A DNA stretch of 64,000 nt from Halosaccharopolyspora lacisalsi. GTDB lineage: Bacteria; Actinomycetota; Actinomycetes; Mycobacteriales; Pseudonocardiaceae. The notes beneath the pieces are model-generated. The model saw only the letters and a list, made by a program, of their open reading frames with translations. It did no database searches and was not told the origin of the DNA. The stretch is taken from contig NZ_JACGWZ010000004.1 in NCBI RefSeq assembly GCF_014137975.1, positions 186,001 to 250,000 on the forward strand, given 5' to 3'. The position numbers were made by a program, and so were the translations under genes. Positions 41,322-50,576 of the stretch are shown here, one piece after another; the first letter of the stretch is position 1; each line of letters opens with the position of its first letter.

Positions 41322-42950
41322 TCAGCCCTGGTGCGGGTAGGTGTGGTGGGTGGGGGCGTCGAAGGTCTCCTTGATCGCGCGGGGGTTGGTCCAGCGCAGG
41401 AGGTTGAACATCGAACCGGCCTTGTCGTTGGTGCCGGAGGCGCGGGCGCCGCCGAAGGGCTGGCGTCCCACGATCGACCCCGTGGGCTTGTCGTTGACGT
41501 AGAAGTTGCCCGCGGCGTGGCGCAGCTTCTCGTGGGCCTCGGCGATCGCGCTGCGGTCGGTGGCGAACACGGCTCCGGTCAGCGCGTAGGGGCTGGTGCT
41601 GTCGACGGTCTCCAGGATCTCGGAGTAGCGGTTGTCGTCGTAGACGTGCACCGCCAGGATCGGACCGAAGTACTCGGTTGTGAACGCCTCGTCGTGGGGG
41701 TCGCTGCCCAGCAGCACGGTCGGCTCCACGAAGTAACCCACCGAGTCGTCGTAGCCGCCTCCGGCCAGCACCTCCAGCGAGGGCTCAGCGGCCGCGCGGT
41801 CCAGCGCCGCCTTGTGCTTGGCGAAGGCCCTCGAATCGATCACGGCACCGCCGAAGTGGGAGAAGTCCTGCGGATCGCCGAAGGTGATGTCGCGGGTGGT
41901 CTCCAGCAGTTCCTCGCGCAGCCCCGACTCCCACAGCGAACGCGGCAGGTAGGCGCGGGAGGCCGCCGAGCACTTCTGACCCTGGTACTCGAACGCGCCG
42001 CGCACCAGCGCCGTGGCGATCGGCGCCGGGTTGGCCGAGGGGTGGACGACGACGAAGTCCTTGCCACCGGCCTCGCCCACGATGCGCGGGTACGAGCGGT
42101 AGGTGTCGATGTTGCTGCCGACGGTGGACCACAGCTTGCGGAAGGTCGCCGCCGAGCCGGTGAAGTGCAGCCCGGCCAGCTCCGGATCGGTCAGGGCGAC
42201 CTCGCTGACGGCCCCGCCGTCGCCGGTCACCATGTTGATCACGCCGGGCGGCATGCCCGCCGCCTCGAGCATGCGCATCGTGAAGTGCGCGGCGAACTGC
42301 TGCGTCGGTGTCGGCTTCCAGACCACGGTGTTGCCCATCAGCGCGGGGGCCGTGGGCAGGTTGGCCGCGATGGCGGTGAAGTTGAACGGGGTGATCGCGG
42401 TGACGAAGCCGTCCAGCGGCCGGTACTCCATGCGGTTCCACTCACCGGGCACGGAGTTGGGCTGCTCGGCGATGATGCGCCGGGCGAAGTGCACGTTGAA
42501 CCGCAGGAAGTCGGCGAACTCGCAGGCGGCCTCGATCTCGGACTGGTGCACCGACTTGGACTGGCCCAGCATGGTCGCGGCGTTGATCGTGTCGCGCCAC
42601 GGCCCGGACAGCAGGTCCGCGGCGCGCAGGAGCACCGCGGCGCGCTCGTCGAACGGCAGCGCGGCCCACTCGGGGGCGGCGTCCTTGGCGGCCTGCACGG
42701 CCTCGGCGACGTCGTCCCGGGTGGCTTGCGCACAGGTGCCCAGCACGTGGGCGTGGTTGTGCGGTTGCACGACGTCGAACCGTTCGCCGCCCGCCATGCG
42801 CTGCTTGCCCGCGATGGTCGTGGTCAGTTCCACGTGCTCGGCGGAGAGCTCGGCCAGCCGCTGCTGCAGGGACTGCCGTTCGGCCGAGCCGGGGGCGTAG
42901 GAGCGGACCGGCTCGTTGGCCGGAACCGGGACCGAAGTGATGGCATCCAT
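41322..42950 (-). CDS. pruA: L-glutamate gamma-semialdehyde (1-pyrroline-5-carboxylate) dehydrogenase
   Basis: A 542-aa NAD-dependent aldehyde dehydrogenase making glutamate. The catalytic Cys327 is in YQGQKCSAASRAY, the base Glu in GEAGGKDFVVV, and ITPFNFTAIAANLPTAPALMGN matches the P5C dehydrogenase subgroup; length fits. ATG 42950 has CGAGGAGAG upstream. Operon with pruB, divergent from the PucR-type regulator. Confidence 0.93.
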   Translation of the reverse strand: MDAITSVPVPANEPVRSYAPGSAERQSLQQRLAELSAEHVELTTTIAGKQRMAGGERFDVVQPHNHAHVLGTCAQATRDDVAEAVQAAKDAAPEWAALPFDERAAVLLRAADLLSGPWRDTINAATMLGQSKSVHQSEIEAACEFADFLRFNVHFARRIIAEQPNSVPGEWNRMEYRPLDGFVTAITPFNFTAIAANLPTAPALMGNTVVWKPTPTQQFAAHFTMRMLEAAGMPPGVINMVTGDGGAVSEVALTDPELAGLHFTGSAATFRKLWSTVGSNIDTYRSYPRIVGEAGGKDFVVVHPSANPAPIATALVRGAFEYQGQKCSAASRAYLPRSLWESGLREELLETTRDITFGDPQDFSHFGGAVIDSRAFAKHKAALDRAAAEPSLEVLAGGGYDDSVGYFVEPTVLLGSDPHDEAFTTEYFGPILAVHVYDDNRYSEILETVDSTSPYALTGAVFATDRSAIAEAHEKLRHAAGNFYVNDKPTGSIVGRQPFGGARASGTNDKAGSMFNLLRWTNPRAIKETFDAPTHHTYPHQG

Positions 42951-43022
42951 GACGTCACTCTCCTCGTGGGAAATGCTGTGCGGGTCGCCGCCGTACCGGC
43001 TGTGGCTGTTACTCGCAGAGTA

Positions 43023-43041
43023 GGAGGTGTGAGGCACCTCC
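43023..43041. promoter_or_regulatory. Inverted repeat between pruA and the PucR-type regulator
   Basis: GGAGGTG (43023-43029) and CACCTCC (43035-43041) are perfect 7-bp arms with a 5-base centre, 73 bp before pruA and 32 bp before ATG 43073 of the regulator. The position suits an operator for both genes. Confidence 0.5.
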
Positions 43042-43072
43042 CGATTTGTTCGAGCGACTACTGTTGACAGCC

Positions 43073-44764
43073 ATGGATTGTCCGGTCGAACAACACCCCG
43101 GCGCGGTCGAAGCCGCCGCGCGCGGAACGGAAGCGGCGGCCGTGCCCCTGCGTCAGCTCCTCATCGCCGTGGGGGAACCGCTGGTCGACGTGCTCGCCGC
43201 TCCCCGTGGCTTCGACGTGGAGGTGCGCGACATCGTCATCGTCGACCCGGAGGAGGACTCCGGAGCCGGTATCGGTGACCTGGTGCTGGTCATCGGTGCG
43301 CGGGGACGTTCGGCCGCGCGGTTGGTCCGCGCCGCGGCCAGGGAGGGCGCGGCGGCCGTGGCGGTCAAGGTGGAGGCCGACCAGGACGCGCGTGCGTTGC
43401 GCGAGACGGCCGTGGACGGCGGTATCGCCCTGCTCGGTGTGAGACCCGAGGTCCGCTGGGAGCAGCTGGAGTCGCTGGCCCGGTCGACGGTGGACAACGC
43501 GCGGCTGACGAGCGAGGCGGACGTGGGGGAGGCCCAGGGGGACCTGTTCGCGTTGGCCCAGACCGTGGCGAGCATGACCGAGGGCATCGTCAGCATCGAG
43601 GACACCGCCAACCGGGTGCTGGCCTACTCGCGGTCGGACGACGAGGTCGACGAGCTGCGCCGCCTGTCCATCCTGGGGCGCCGCGGGCCTGAGTCCTACC
43701 TGGCGATGCTGCGCCAGTGGGGCGTCTACCAGCGGCTGCGTTCGGGCGAGGAGGTCGTGCGCATCGACGAGCGTCCGGACATGGGGATTCGTCGCCGGAT
43801 GGCGGTGGGCATTCACGCGGGCAGTCAGCCGCTGGGCACGATCTGGGTCCAGGAGGGAACAGGCCCCCTCACCGAACGGTCCGAGCAGGCGTTGCTGGGT
43901 GCCGCGCGAGTCGCCGCGCTGCACCTCATCCGCCAGCGCACCGAGGCCACAGCAGCCCCGCGCTTCCGCGAGAACCTGTTGACCGGACTGCTGGACAGCC
44001 GCATCGACGCCGATTCCGTGGCCGACAACATCGGTGCCGACGCCACCAAGCCGAGCGTGGTCGTCGTGCTCACCCTGCGTCCGCACGACCAGTCCGCGGC
44101 CTCCGACCGCTCCGAGATCGAACTGCAGCGCGCGGAGATGACCAGTCTGATCTCCGTGCACGCCGCCGCCTACCGCCGCAGCGCGCTGGTCACCACCATC
44201 GGGTCACGGGTCTACGTGCTGCTGCCGGACCTGCCCGAGCGGTCGGCGGAGTCGGCGGTGCTGGGGCTGACCCAGGAGATCGTGACGGCGGCGACGAACC
44301 AGCTGCGTGCCCGGGTCCAGGCCGGGATCGGTTCGGTGGCCTCCGGCCTGGGGGAGGTGGTCGTCTCGCGCACCGACGCCGACCGGATCCTGGACGCGAT
44401 GGCTCACGACGTCGACAGCTCGGTGGCCACCATCGCCGATGTGCGCTCCCAGGTCCTGGTCAGCGAGGTGCTGACCCTGCTGCGGGACAGCGAGCGCGTG
44501 CGTGATCCGCGCCTGGCGGCACTGTCGCGCCACGACGCGGATCACGGCAGTGAGCTCGGGCGCTCGCTGCTGGCCTACCTGGAGGCGTTCGGGGACGTGC
44601 GCGGGGCCAGCGAGACGTTGCACGTGCACCCCAACACCCTGCGCTACCGCATCAGGCGTGCCGGGGAGATCACCGGGATCGACCTCGGCAGGTCCAGCGA
44701 ACGCCTATGCACGCACCTGCAACTCCTGCTGGCCCAGCGCGGCTCCACCGGCGCCGCCCGGTGA
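43073..44764 (+). CDS. pruR: PucR family regulator of proline catabolism
   Basis: A 563-aa regulator with an N-terminal PucR-type domain (LRQLLIAVGEPLVDVLAAP and on to about 140), a central GAF-like part (FALAQTVASMTEGIVSIED, MAVGIHAGSQPLGTIWVQEG) and a C-terminal HTH_30 (LAYLEAFGDVRGASETLHVH, NTLRYRIRRAGEITG). Divergent from pruAB, it is placed like the PruR activators of actinobacteria that respond to proline. ATG 43073 has no clear ribosome binding site, so the mRNA may be leaderless; TTG 43046 is an alternative. Confidence 0.85.
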   Translation: MDCPVEQHPGAVEAAARGTEAAAVPLRQLLIAVGEPLVDVLAAPRGFDVEVRDIVIVDPEEDSGAGIGDLVLVIGARGRSAARLVRAAAREGAAAVAVKVEADQDARALRETAVDGGIALLGVRPEVRWEQLESLARSTVDNARLTSEADVGEAQGDLFALAQTVASMTEGIVSIEDTANRVLAYSRSDDEVDELRRLSILGRRGPESYLAMLRQWGVYQRLRSGEEVVRIDERPDMGIRRRMAVGIHAGSQPLGTIWVQEGTGPLTERSEQALLGAARVAALHLIRQRTEATAAPRFRENLLTGLLDSRIDADSVADNIGADATKPSVVVVLTLRPHDQSAASDRSEIELQRAEMTSLISVHAAAYRRSALVTTIGSRVYVLLPDLPERSAESAVLGLTQEIVTAATNQLRARVQAGIGSVASGLGEVVVSRTDADRILDAMAHDVDSSVATIADVRSQVLVSEVLTLLRDSERVRDPRLAALSRHDADHGSELGRSLLAYLEAFGDVRGASETLHVHPNTLRYRIRRAGEITGIDLGRSSERLCTHLQLLLAQRGSTGAAR

Positions 44765-44767
44765 CCC

Positions 44768-46228
44768 TCAGTCCCGAACTCCCCGCTGGTTGTCCGGGTT
44801 CATGCGGGACTTGCGGTAGCTGTAGGCGAAGTAGACGACCAGGCCGATGAGGAACCAGACGCCGAAGCGGATCCAGGTCTCCGGGCTCAGGAACGTGATC
44901 AGCGTGAGCGAGAAGAGCACGCCGACGGCGGGAACGACCGGCATGCCGGGGCAGCGGAAGCCGCGCGGCAGGTCGGGCCTGCGGTAGTGCAGCACGATGA
45001 TGGCGGTGCAGACCACCGCGAAGGCGAGCAGGATGCCGATGTTGGTCAGCTCCGCGGCCTCGCCGATCGGCAGGAAGCCGGCGATGATCGCCGAGACGAC
45101 ACCGATGACCCACGTGAACCGCGACGGCACCTTGCGCGTCGGGTGGGTCTTGGAGAACCAGCGCGGCAGCAGACCGTCGCGGCTCATCGAGTAACCGACG
45201 CGGGTGGCGCCGAGCATGAAGGTGAACAGCACCGTGAGGATGCCGAGGATGGCCCCGATCGCGACGATCGCCCCGATCAGCGGCAGGCCCACGTCGGCGA
45301 AGGCGACGGAGAAGGCGCTGTCCGGATCGATCTGCTGGTACGGGATCATGCCGGTCAGCGTCAGGCACGCCAGCACGTAGAGCACCATCGCGATGATCAG
45401 CGAGTACAGGATCGCCTTGGGCATGTGCTTCTGGGAGTCCTTGGACTCCTCGGCGGCCGTGCTCATCGCGTCGTAGCCGAACACGGCGAAGAACACCGTT
45501 CCGGCACCGGCGAAGGCGCCGCTGATCCCGAAGGGCAGGAACGGGGTGTAGTTCCCCGCGTTGATGTGGAAGGCGCCGACGACGACGATCAGCAGGACGA
45601 TGCCGACCTTGAGGTAGACCAGCAGGGTCTCGAACCGCGCGGCGTTCTTCATGCCCTGGTTGAGCATGAACGCCATGAACAGGCACAGCAGCACGGCGAA
45701 CAGGTTGATCCCGTAACTGCCGTCCGGGATCTTGTCCGGCTCGGTGCCCGGCGCTCCGGACATCCACAGCGGCAGCTCCATGTTCAGGTAGCCGAGCAGC
45801 TCGTTGAAGTAGCCGGAGATGCTGATCGAGACCACGGCCACGATCGCGGTGTACTCCAGCAGCAGGTCCCAGCCGATGAACCAGCCCACGATCTCGCCGA
45901 GCACGGCGTATCCGTAGGTGTAGGCCGAACCGGCCTTGGGGATCATCCCGGCGAACTCGGCGTAGGAGAACGCGGCGGCGGCGCTGGCCAGGCCCGCGAT
46001 GAGGAACGAGATGAGCACGGCCGGACCGGCCTTCTCGTTGGCCACGGCTCCCGCGAGGGAGAAGACTCCGGCGCCGATGATGCCGCCGACGCCGATCGCG
46101 GTGAGCTGCCACAGGCCGAGGGAGCGCTTGAGTCCCTCCCCCTCGTCCGGGGCCTCGGAGATGTCCTCGATGGGCTTGCGGCGGAATACCCCGCGCCCGG
46201 TCCGCAGGTCGGGTGGTGTCGACGTCAC
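44768..46228 (-). CDS. APC superfamily amino acid permease
   Basis: A 486-aa transporter with 12 helices. GVGGIIGAGVFSLAG is the first-helix substrate-site motif, followed by PKAGSAYTYGYAVLGE and FGYDAMSTAAEESKDSQKHMPKAIL, typical of the YfnA/CAT-like group. The substrate is probably an amino acid; the neighbouring proline genes make proline or a basic amino acid plausible. GTG 46228 has AGGGAG upstream. It converges with pruR, leaving 3 bp between stops. Confidence 0.85.
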   Translation of the reverse strand: MTSTPPDLRTGRGVFRRKPIEDISEAPDEGEGLKRSLGLWQLTAIGVGGIIGAGVFSLAGAVANEKAGPAVLISFLIAGLASAAAAFSYAEFAGMIPKAGSAYTYGYAVLGEIVGWFIGWDLLLEYTAIVAVVSISISGYFNELLGYLNMELPLWMSGAPGTEPDKIPDGSYGINLFAVLLCLFMAFMLNQGMKNAARFETLLVYLKVGIVLLIVVVGAFHINAGNYTPFLPFGISGAFAGAGTVFFAVFGYDAMSTAAEESKDSQKHMPKAILYSLIIAMVLYVLACLTLTGMIPYQQIDPDSAFSVAFADVGLPLIGAIVAIGAILGILTVLFTFMLGATRVGYSMSRDGLLPRWFSKTHPTRKVPSRFTWVIGVVSAIIAGFLPIGEAAELTNIGILLAFAVVCTAIIVLHYRRPDLPRGFRCPGMPVVPAVGVLFSLTLITFLSPETWIRFGVWFLIGLVVYFAYSYRKSRMNPDNQRGVRD

Positions 46229-46621
46229 GGGTTGCTCCCTGGACTCGGCTGTGATGCACAAGGTTACGTGTGGTGTGACCCGTCGTACTCCACCGACGGG
46301 AGTGACGGGGAAAACGCAGCGACGTTGGTCACGGCACGTTCCGGCGAAACCTACGTGGGCGAACTGCACACCAGGTTGTGGGTTCGCACAATTTATCGTG
46401 GTGATGTTAATCCGATTGGCCTAAAGGTCCCTGGTGGGGTGGGGTGTGGAGGCGGATCGGAGTGACCCGTGTGACGTCCGGCCACGGCGATCGCTAGTGT
46501 TCGTTCCCGCGTGTTTCGAACTCCCGGAGAGTGAGGTAGTGATCTCCAGTCACCGCAATGGCGTCGGCACGGATCTCTCGCGTCGCCGTGTCCCGAGCGC
46601 TCTCCCGGTTGGCGGTGCGTG
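46229..46621. other. 393-bp intergenic region, no gene seen
   Basis: Divergent upstream region shared by the permease and the adenylate cyclase. A less GC-rich patch (about 46383-46425, AATTTATCGTGGTGATGTTA) may hold promoter elements. No repeat or RNA fold is obvious. Confidence 0.4.
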
Positions 46622-47608
46622 ATGTGTTCCTCGTTCGAGCCTTCCGGTGAGTCGACGCCCGGCGCCCATCCGATCGAGCGCGCGCTGTTGGGCGGTGTCG
46701 CCCAGTACCGCAAGGCCGAGGTCGCCGAGGCCGTCGGAGTGGAGCTGGAACGGGCGGAACGGCTGTGGCAGGCGATGGGATTCGCCCACGTCGACGACGA
46801 CGCGGTCGTGTTCACCGACTCCGACGTGACGGCCCTGCGCATGGTGGTTCAGCTCGTTTCGGCCGGGGTCATCACCGCCGAGCTGGAGACCGCCGTGGCC
46901 CGCTCGCTGGCCCAGACGATGTCGCGGTTGGCCGAGTGGCAGGTCGGTATCTTCAAGTCCGTGCTGGGGCGGACCTTCACCGAGGACGTGCAGACCACCG
47001 CCGACTTCGCGCGGGCGGTCATGCCGGTGATGGAGGAGTTGCAGGGCTACGTGTGGCGCCGCCATCTCGCCTCGATCGCCTCCCGCGAGATCGGCGAGGC
47101 CGACTCCGGCGGGGACGAGCGGACGCTGGTGGTGGGCTTCGCCGACATCGTCGGTTACACCAGGCTCGTGCGGGACTTCAGCGAGGTCGAACTCGCGCGG
47201 CTGATCGACGACTTCGAGGATCTCACCGCCAGGACGATCGCCCAGCACCACGGGCGCGTGGTGAAAACCGTGGGCGACGAGGTGCTGTTCGTGGCCGATT
47301 CGGCGGCCTCGGCCGCCGAGATCGCCCTGATGCTCAACGAGCGCGTCGCGGAGCAGCCCCGGCTGCCACCGCTGCGGATCGGGCTGGCCCGGGGCGAGGT
47401 GCTGGCGCGGTTCGGCGACGTCTACGGCTCGACGGTGAACATCGCCAGCCGGTTGACCACCCTGGCCAGGCCCGCTTCCGTCCTGGTCGACCGGACGTGC
47501 GCGCAGGAGCTGCACAGTCACCCCGAATACTTGCTGACGCCCATCGGCGCCACGAAGGTGCAGGGTTTCACCGACCTCCACGCCTGGGCGTTGCACCGCC
47601 CGGAGTGA
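46622..47608 (+). CDS. Class III adenylate cyclase with N-terminal regulatory domain (Rv2212-like)
   Basis: A 328-aa soluble cyclase. Residues 1 to about 155 form a helical regulatory part (ALLGGVAQYRKAEVAEAVGV) like that of mycobacterial Rv2212. The cyclase domain has metal ligands Asp175 (VGFADIVGYT) and Asp219 (TVGDEVLF), purine-selecting Lys215 and Asp266 (FGDVYGS), and transition-state Asn273 and Arg277 (TVNIASRL). All key residues point to ATP as substrate and cAMP as product. GTG 46619 immediately precedes ATG 46622. No membrane segment. Confidence 0.88.
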   Translation: MCSSFEPSGESTPGAHPIERALLGGVAQYRKAEVAEAVGVELERAERLWQAMGFAHVDDDAVVFTDSDVTALRMVVQLVSAGVITAELETAVARSLAQTMSRLAEWQVGIFKSVLGRTFTEDVQTTADFARAVMPVMEELQGYVWRRHLASIASREIGEADSGGDERTLVVGFADIVGYTRLVRDFSEVELARLIDDFEDLTARTIAQHHGRVVKTVGDEVLFVADSAASAAEIALMLNERVAEQPRLPPLRIGLARGEVLARFGDVYGSTVNIASRLTTLARPASVLVDRTCAQELHSHPEYLLTPIGATKVQGFTDLHAWALHRPE

Positions 47609-47921
47609 GCCGTGCGCGGTGCGGGCACCGGCTTCGCGCCGAGAGCTCGGTGTGACCTGCGGTACTCGCCGATGGTGTGTTTGACCACGTGGTCGATCCC
47701 GGGCGTCTTGACCGGAGGTGGGGGTGCGTGGGGGAGGCAGGACGGCGCACTTCGCGCTATGGGCTCGTTCACCTGCGAATTAGGTTGTTTGGTGCAACGA
47801 AATTGGCGTTCGCGGAGCGGACCCGTGCGGTGGTGGGGCGATCCTCGCTACTGCTCTGATCAGGTTTCACCCCGATTGAAAGGGATGCTGAAGCCCGGCG
47901 ACGGCAATAGTGTCGTGGAAT
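47609..47921. other. 313-bp intergenic region, no gene seen
   Basis: Between the cyclase and the FAD-oxidase gene. It includes an AT-richer patch (about 47779-47805, AATTAGGTTGTTTGGTGC) which may be a promoter. No RNA structure recognised. Confidence 0.35.
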
Positions 47922-49304
47922 ATGGGTACTGATCGGGGAACAGCCACGGAGGGCGAGCACGCCGACGAGGTCGCCGCCGTGTTGGCACGGTACGGGCGGA
48001 TTCCGAAGTCGGTTCCGATTCGACTGGCCAAGCCGACCTCGAACCTGTTCCGCTTCCGGTCGTCGTCGCAGCAGGCGAGTCTCGACGTCAGTGGTCTGGA
48101 CCGAGTGCTCGAGGTGGATCCGGACAACCGCACCGCCGAGGTGCAGGGCATGGTCACCTACGAGCGGCTGGTCGACGCGACGCTGCCGTACGGGTTGATG
48201 CCGCGGGTGGTCCCGCAGCTCAAGACCATCACCATCGGGGGAGCGATCGCCGGACTGGGGATCGAGTCCACGTCGTTCCGCAACGGTCTGCCGCACGAGT
48301 CCGTGCTGGAGATGGAGATCCTCACCGGCGACGGGCGGGTGGTGCTCGCTCGCCCCGACAACGAACACGCCGATTTGTTCCGGGGCTTCCCCAACTCCTA
48401 CGGCTCGCTCGGCTACGCGTTGCGGCTGGTCATCGAACTGGAACCGGTCGAACCTCACGTCCGGCTCCGGCACGTGCGTTTCGACAGCGTGTCCGACTGC
48501 GCCGAGGCGCTGTCCCGGATCTGTGCCGACCACGAGTACGAGGACCGCCGGGTCGACTTCGTCGACGGCACCGTGTTCGGTTCCCACGAGACGTACCTGA
48601 CGCTGGGCACGTTCGTCACGGAGGGCCCGCCCACCAGCGACTACACGGGACGCCACGTGTACTACCGCTCGATCCAGCGGCGTGAGCTCGACCGGCTGAG
48701 CATCCGGGACTACCTGTGGCGCTGGGACACCGACTGGTTCTGGTGCTCCCGCGCCTTCGGCGCCCAGCACCCGCTCGTGCGGCCGCTCTGGCCCCGGCGA
48801 TACCGGCGTTCGGACGTTTACCGCAAGCTGGTGGCCCTCGACCGGCGCCTCGGACTCACCGACAGGATCAGCCGGTGGCGCGGTCAACCGCCGAACGAAC
48901 CGGTCATCCAGGACGTCGAGATCCCGCTCGAGCGGCTCGCGGAGTTCCTGGACTTCTTCGAGCGCGAGATCGGGATCAGCCCGGTGTGGCTGTGCCCGGT
49001 ACGACTGCGGGACTCCCAGGGGTGGTCGCTGTACCCGATGGACCCCGAGACCCTCTACGTCAACGTGGGTTTCTGGTCCACCGTCGGTTTGGACGGGGGT
49101 AAACCGATGGGTACCCACAACCGTGCCATCGAGGAGAAGGTGACCGAACTGGACGGGCACAAATCGTTGTACTCCACCTCCTACTACGACGAGGAGGAGT
49201 TCTGGCGGCTGTACAACCGGCCCGCCTACGAACGGCTCAAGCGGTGCTACGACGCCGACGGCAGACTGCCGGGACTGTACGAGAAGTGTGTTCGTGACAA
49301 GTGA
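47922..49304 (+). CDS. tmsA: FAD-binding oxidoreductase for 10-methyl fatty acids (TmsA/BfaA-like)
   Basis: A 460-aa FAD_binding_4 enzyme. The PCMH-type FAD site is seen in VPQLKTITIGGAIAGLGIES followed by SFRNGLPHESV and SYGSLGYALRLVIELEP; the remainder has the DHCR24-like C-terminal part. In mycobacteria and other actinobacteria an FAD oxidoreductase next to a CFA-synthase-like methyltransferase reduces the 10-methylene acyl group to 10-methyl (tuberculostearic type), and this pair overlaps by GTGA with the methyltransferase downstream. Functional assignment relies on that pairing. ATG 47922 or GTG 47910 could start it. Confidence 0.8.
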   Translation: MGTDRGTATEGEHADEVAAVLARYGRIPKSVPIRLAKPTSNLFRFRSSSQQASLDVSGLDRVLEVDPDNRTAEVQGMVTYERLVDATLPYGLMPRVVPQLKTITIGGAIAGLGIESTSFRNGLPHESVLEMEILTGDGRVVLARPDNEHADLFRGFPNSYGSLGYALRLVIELEPVEPHVRLRHVRFDSVSDCAEALSRICADHEYEDRRVDFVDGTVFGSHETYLTLGTFVTEGPPTSDYTGRHVYYRSIQRRELDRLSIRDYLWRWDTDWFWCSRAFGAQHPLVRPLWPRRYRRSDVYRKLVALDRRLGLTDRISRWRGQPPNEPVIQDVEIPLERLAEFLDFFEREIGISPVWLCPVRLRDSQGWSLYPMDPETLYVNVGFWSTVGLDGGKPMGTHNRAIEEKVTELDGHKSLYSTSYYDEEEFWRLYNRPAYERLKRCYDADGRLPGLYEKCVRDK

Positions 49305-50557
49305 GCGCGGTGAAAGGATCAGGGGAAATGGGACTGGCAGGGGTGTTTCCGCACTTGTTCGGCCATGACGTGCCGGTCGAGTTCCGAGCCTACGACGGCA
49401 GTCGTGCGGGGCGGACCGGTGCCGATGTCGGCATCGAGATCCGTTCACCGCTGGCACTGTCGCAACTGGCCTCCTCGCCCGGTGAACTCGGACTGGCCCG
49501 TGCCTACGTCACCGGCCACCTCGAAGTGCACGGTGACCTCTACACCGCGCTGACCTGCTTCCCCGCCGTCACCCTGCAGGGAATCTCGAACGGTACTCGG
49601 TTGCGGTTACTGGCCACGCTGGCCGGTCACCGTTTGTGGTGGCCCGTGGGGCCGCCTGGCCAGGAGCACCGTCCCCGCGGCTGGCGGCACTCCCAGCGCA
49701 GGGACAGCAAGTCCATCTCGCACCATTACGACGTCTCGAACCGCTTCTACGAGTGGGTGCTCGGCCCGTCGATGACCTACACCTGCGCCGTCTTCGACGA
49801 GCCGACGTCGAGCCTGGACCAGGCGCAGTTCGTCAAGCACGACCTCGTCGCGCGCAAGCTCGGGTTGACCGAGGGGATGCGGCTGCTCGACGTGGGCGCG
49901 GGCTGGGGCGGCATGGTGATGCACGCCGCCGAGCAATACGGGGTGCGCGCACTGGGGGTGACGCTGTCCGGGCAACAGGCCCGGTGGGCGCAGAAGGCGA
50001 TCGCCGAGCGGGGGCTGGCCGACCTGGCGGAGGTCCGCCACCTCGACTACCGCAACGTCACCGAGACCGACTTCGACGCGGTGAGCTCGATCGGTCTGGC
50101 CGAACACATCGGACGTGCCAACCTGCCCGGCTACTTCCGGTCCCTGGCGGACAAGCTGCGGCCGGGCGGGCGGATGCTCAACCACTGCATCACCCGCCCG
50201 GACGGCTCCTACGGCGCTCGCCCGGGCAAGTTCATCTCACGCTACGTGTTCCCGGACGGGGAGCTGGAGCCCGCGGCCGAGGTGGCCTCGGCGATGAACG
50301 ACAACGGCTTCGAGATCCGCCACGAGGAGAACCTGCGCGAGCACTACGCCCGGACACTGGCCGGATGGTCGGCCAATCTGGAGCGGCACTGGCACGAGGC
50401 GGTGGAGGAAGTGGGACCCGAGCGGGCGAGGGTCTGGCGGCTGTACATGGCGGCGTGCCGACTGGGGTTCGAGCGCAACGCCGTCCAACTGCACCAGACG
50501 TTGGGAGTGCGCCTCGACGGAACGCAGGCACACATGCCGCTGCGCCCGGACTGGTGA
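49301..50557 (+). CDS. tmsB: Cyclopropane-synthase-like fatty acyl methyltransferase (TmsB/BfaB-like)
   Basis: A 418-aa SAM-dependent CFAS-family enzyme. The motifs are SISHHYDVSNRFYEWVLG, MTYTCAVFDEP, LLDVGAGWGGMVMHAAEQYG (SAM binding), GVTLSGQQARWAQ and IGLAEHIGRANLPGYF, all typical of the family. It would methylenate the double bond of an oleoyl phospholipid, after which TmsA reduces it. GTG 49301 overlaps the tmsA stop in GTGA. The length agrees with UfaA1-like proteins. An internal in-frame ATG at 49328 also has a possible RBS. Confidence 0.88.
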   Translation: MSAVKGSGEMGLAGVFPHLFGHDVPVEFRAYDGSRAGRTGADVGIEIRSPLALSQLASSPGELGLARAYVTGHLEVHGDLYTALTCFPAVTLQGISNGTRLRLLATLAGHRLWWPVGPPGQEHRPRGWRHSQRRDSKSISHHYDVSNRFYEWVLGPSMTYTCAVFDEPTSSLDQAQFVKHDLVARKLGLTEGMRLLDVGAGWGGMVMHAAEQYGVRALGVTLSGQQARWAQKAIAERGLADLAEVRHLDYRNVTETDFDAVSSIGLAEHIGRANLPGYFRSLADKLRPGGRMLNHCITRPDGSYGARPGKFISRYVFPDGELEPAAEVASAMNDNGFEIRHEENLREHYARTLAGWSANLERHWHEAVEEVGPERARVWRLYMAACRLGFERNAVQLHQTLGVRLDGTQAHMPLRPDW

Positions 50558-50576
50558 GACTCGGTGTCAGCAGGTG

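Noticed and set aside
40581-43067. 828-codon plus-strand frame across pruB-pruA
   Set aside because: It runs antisense to both proline genes without interruption, an effect of high GC at third positions, and matches no family.
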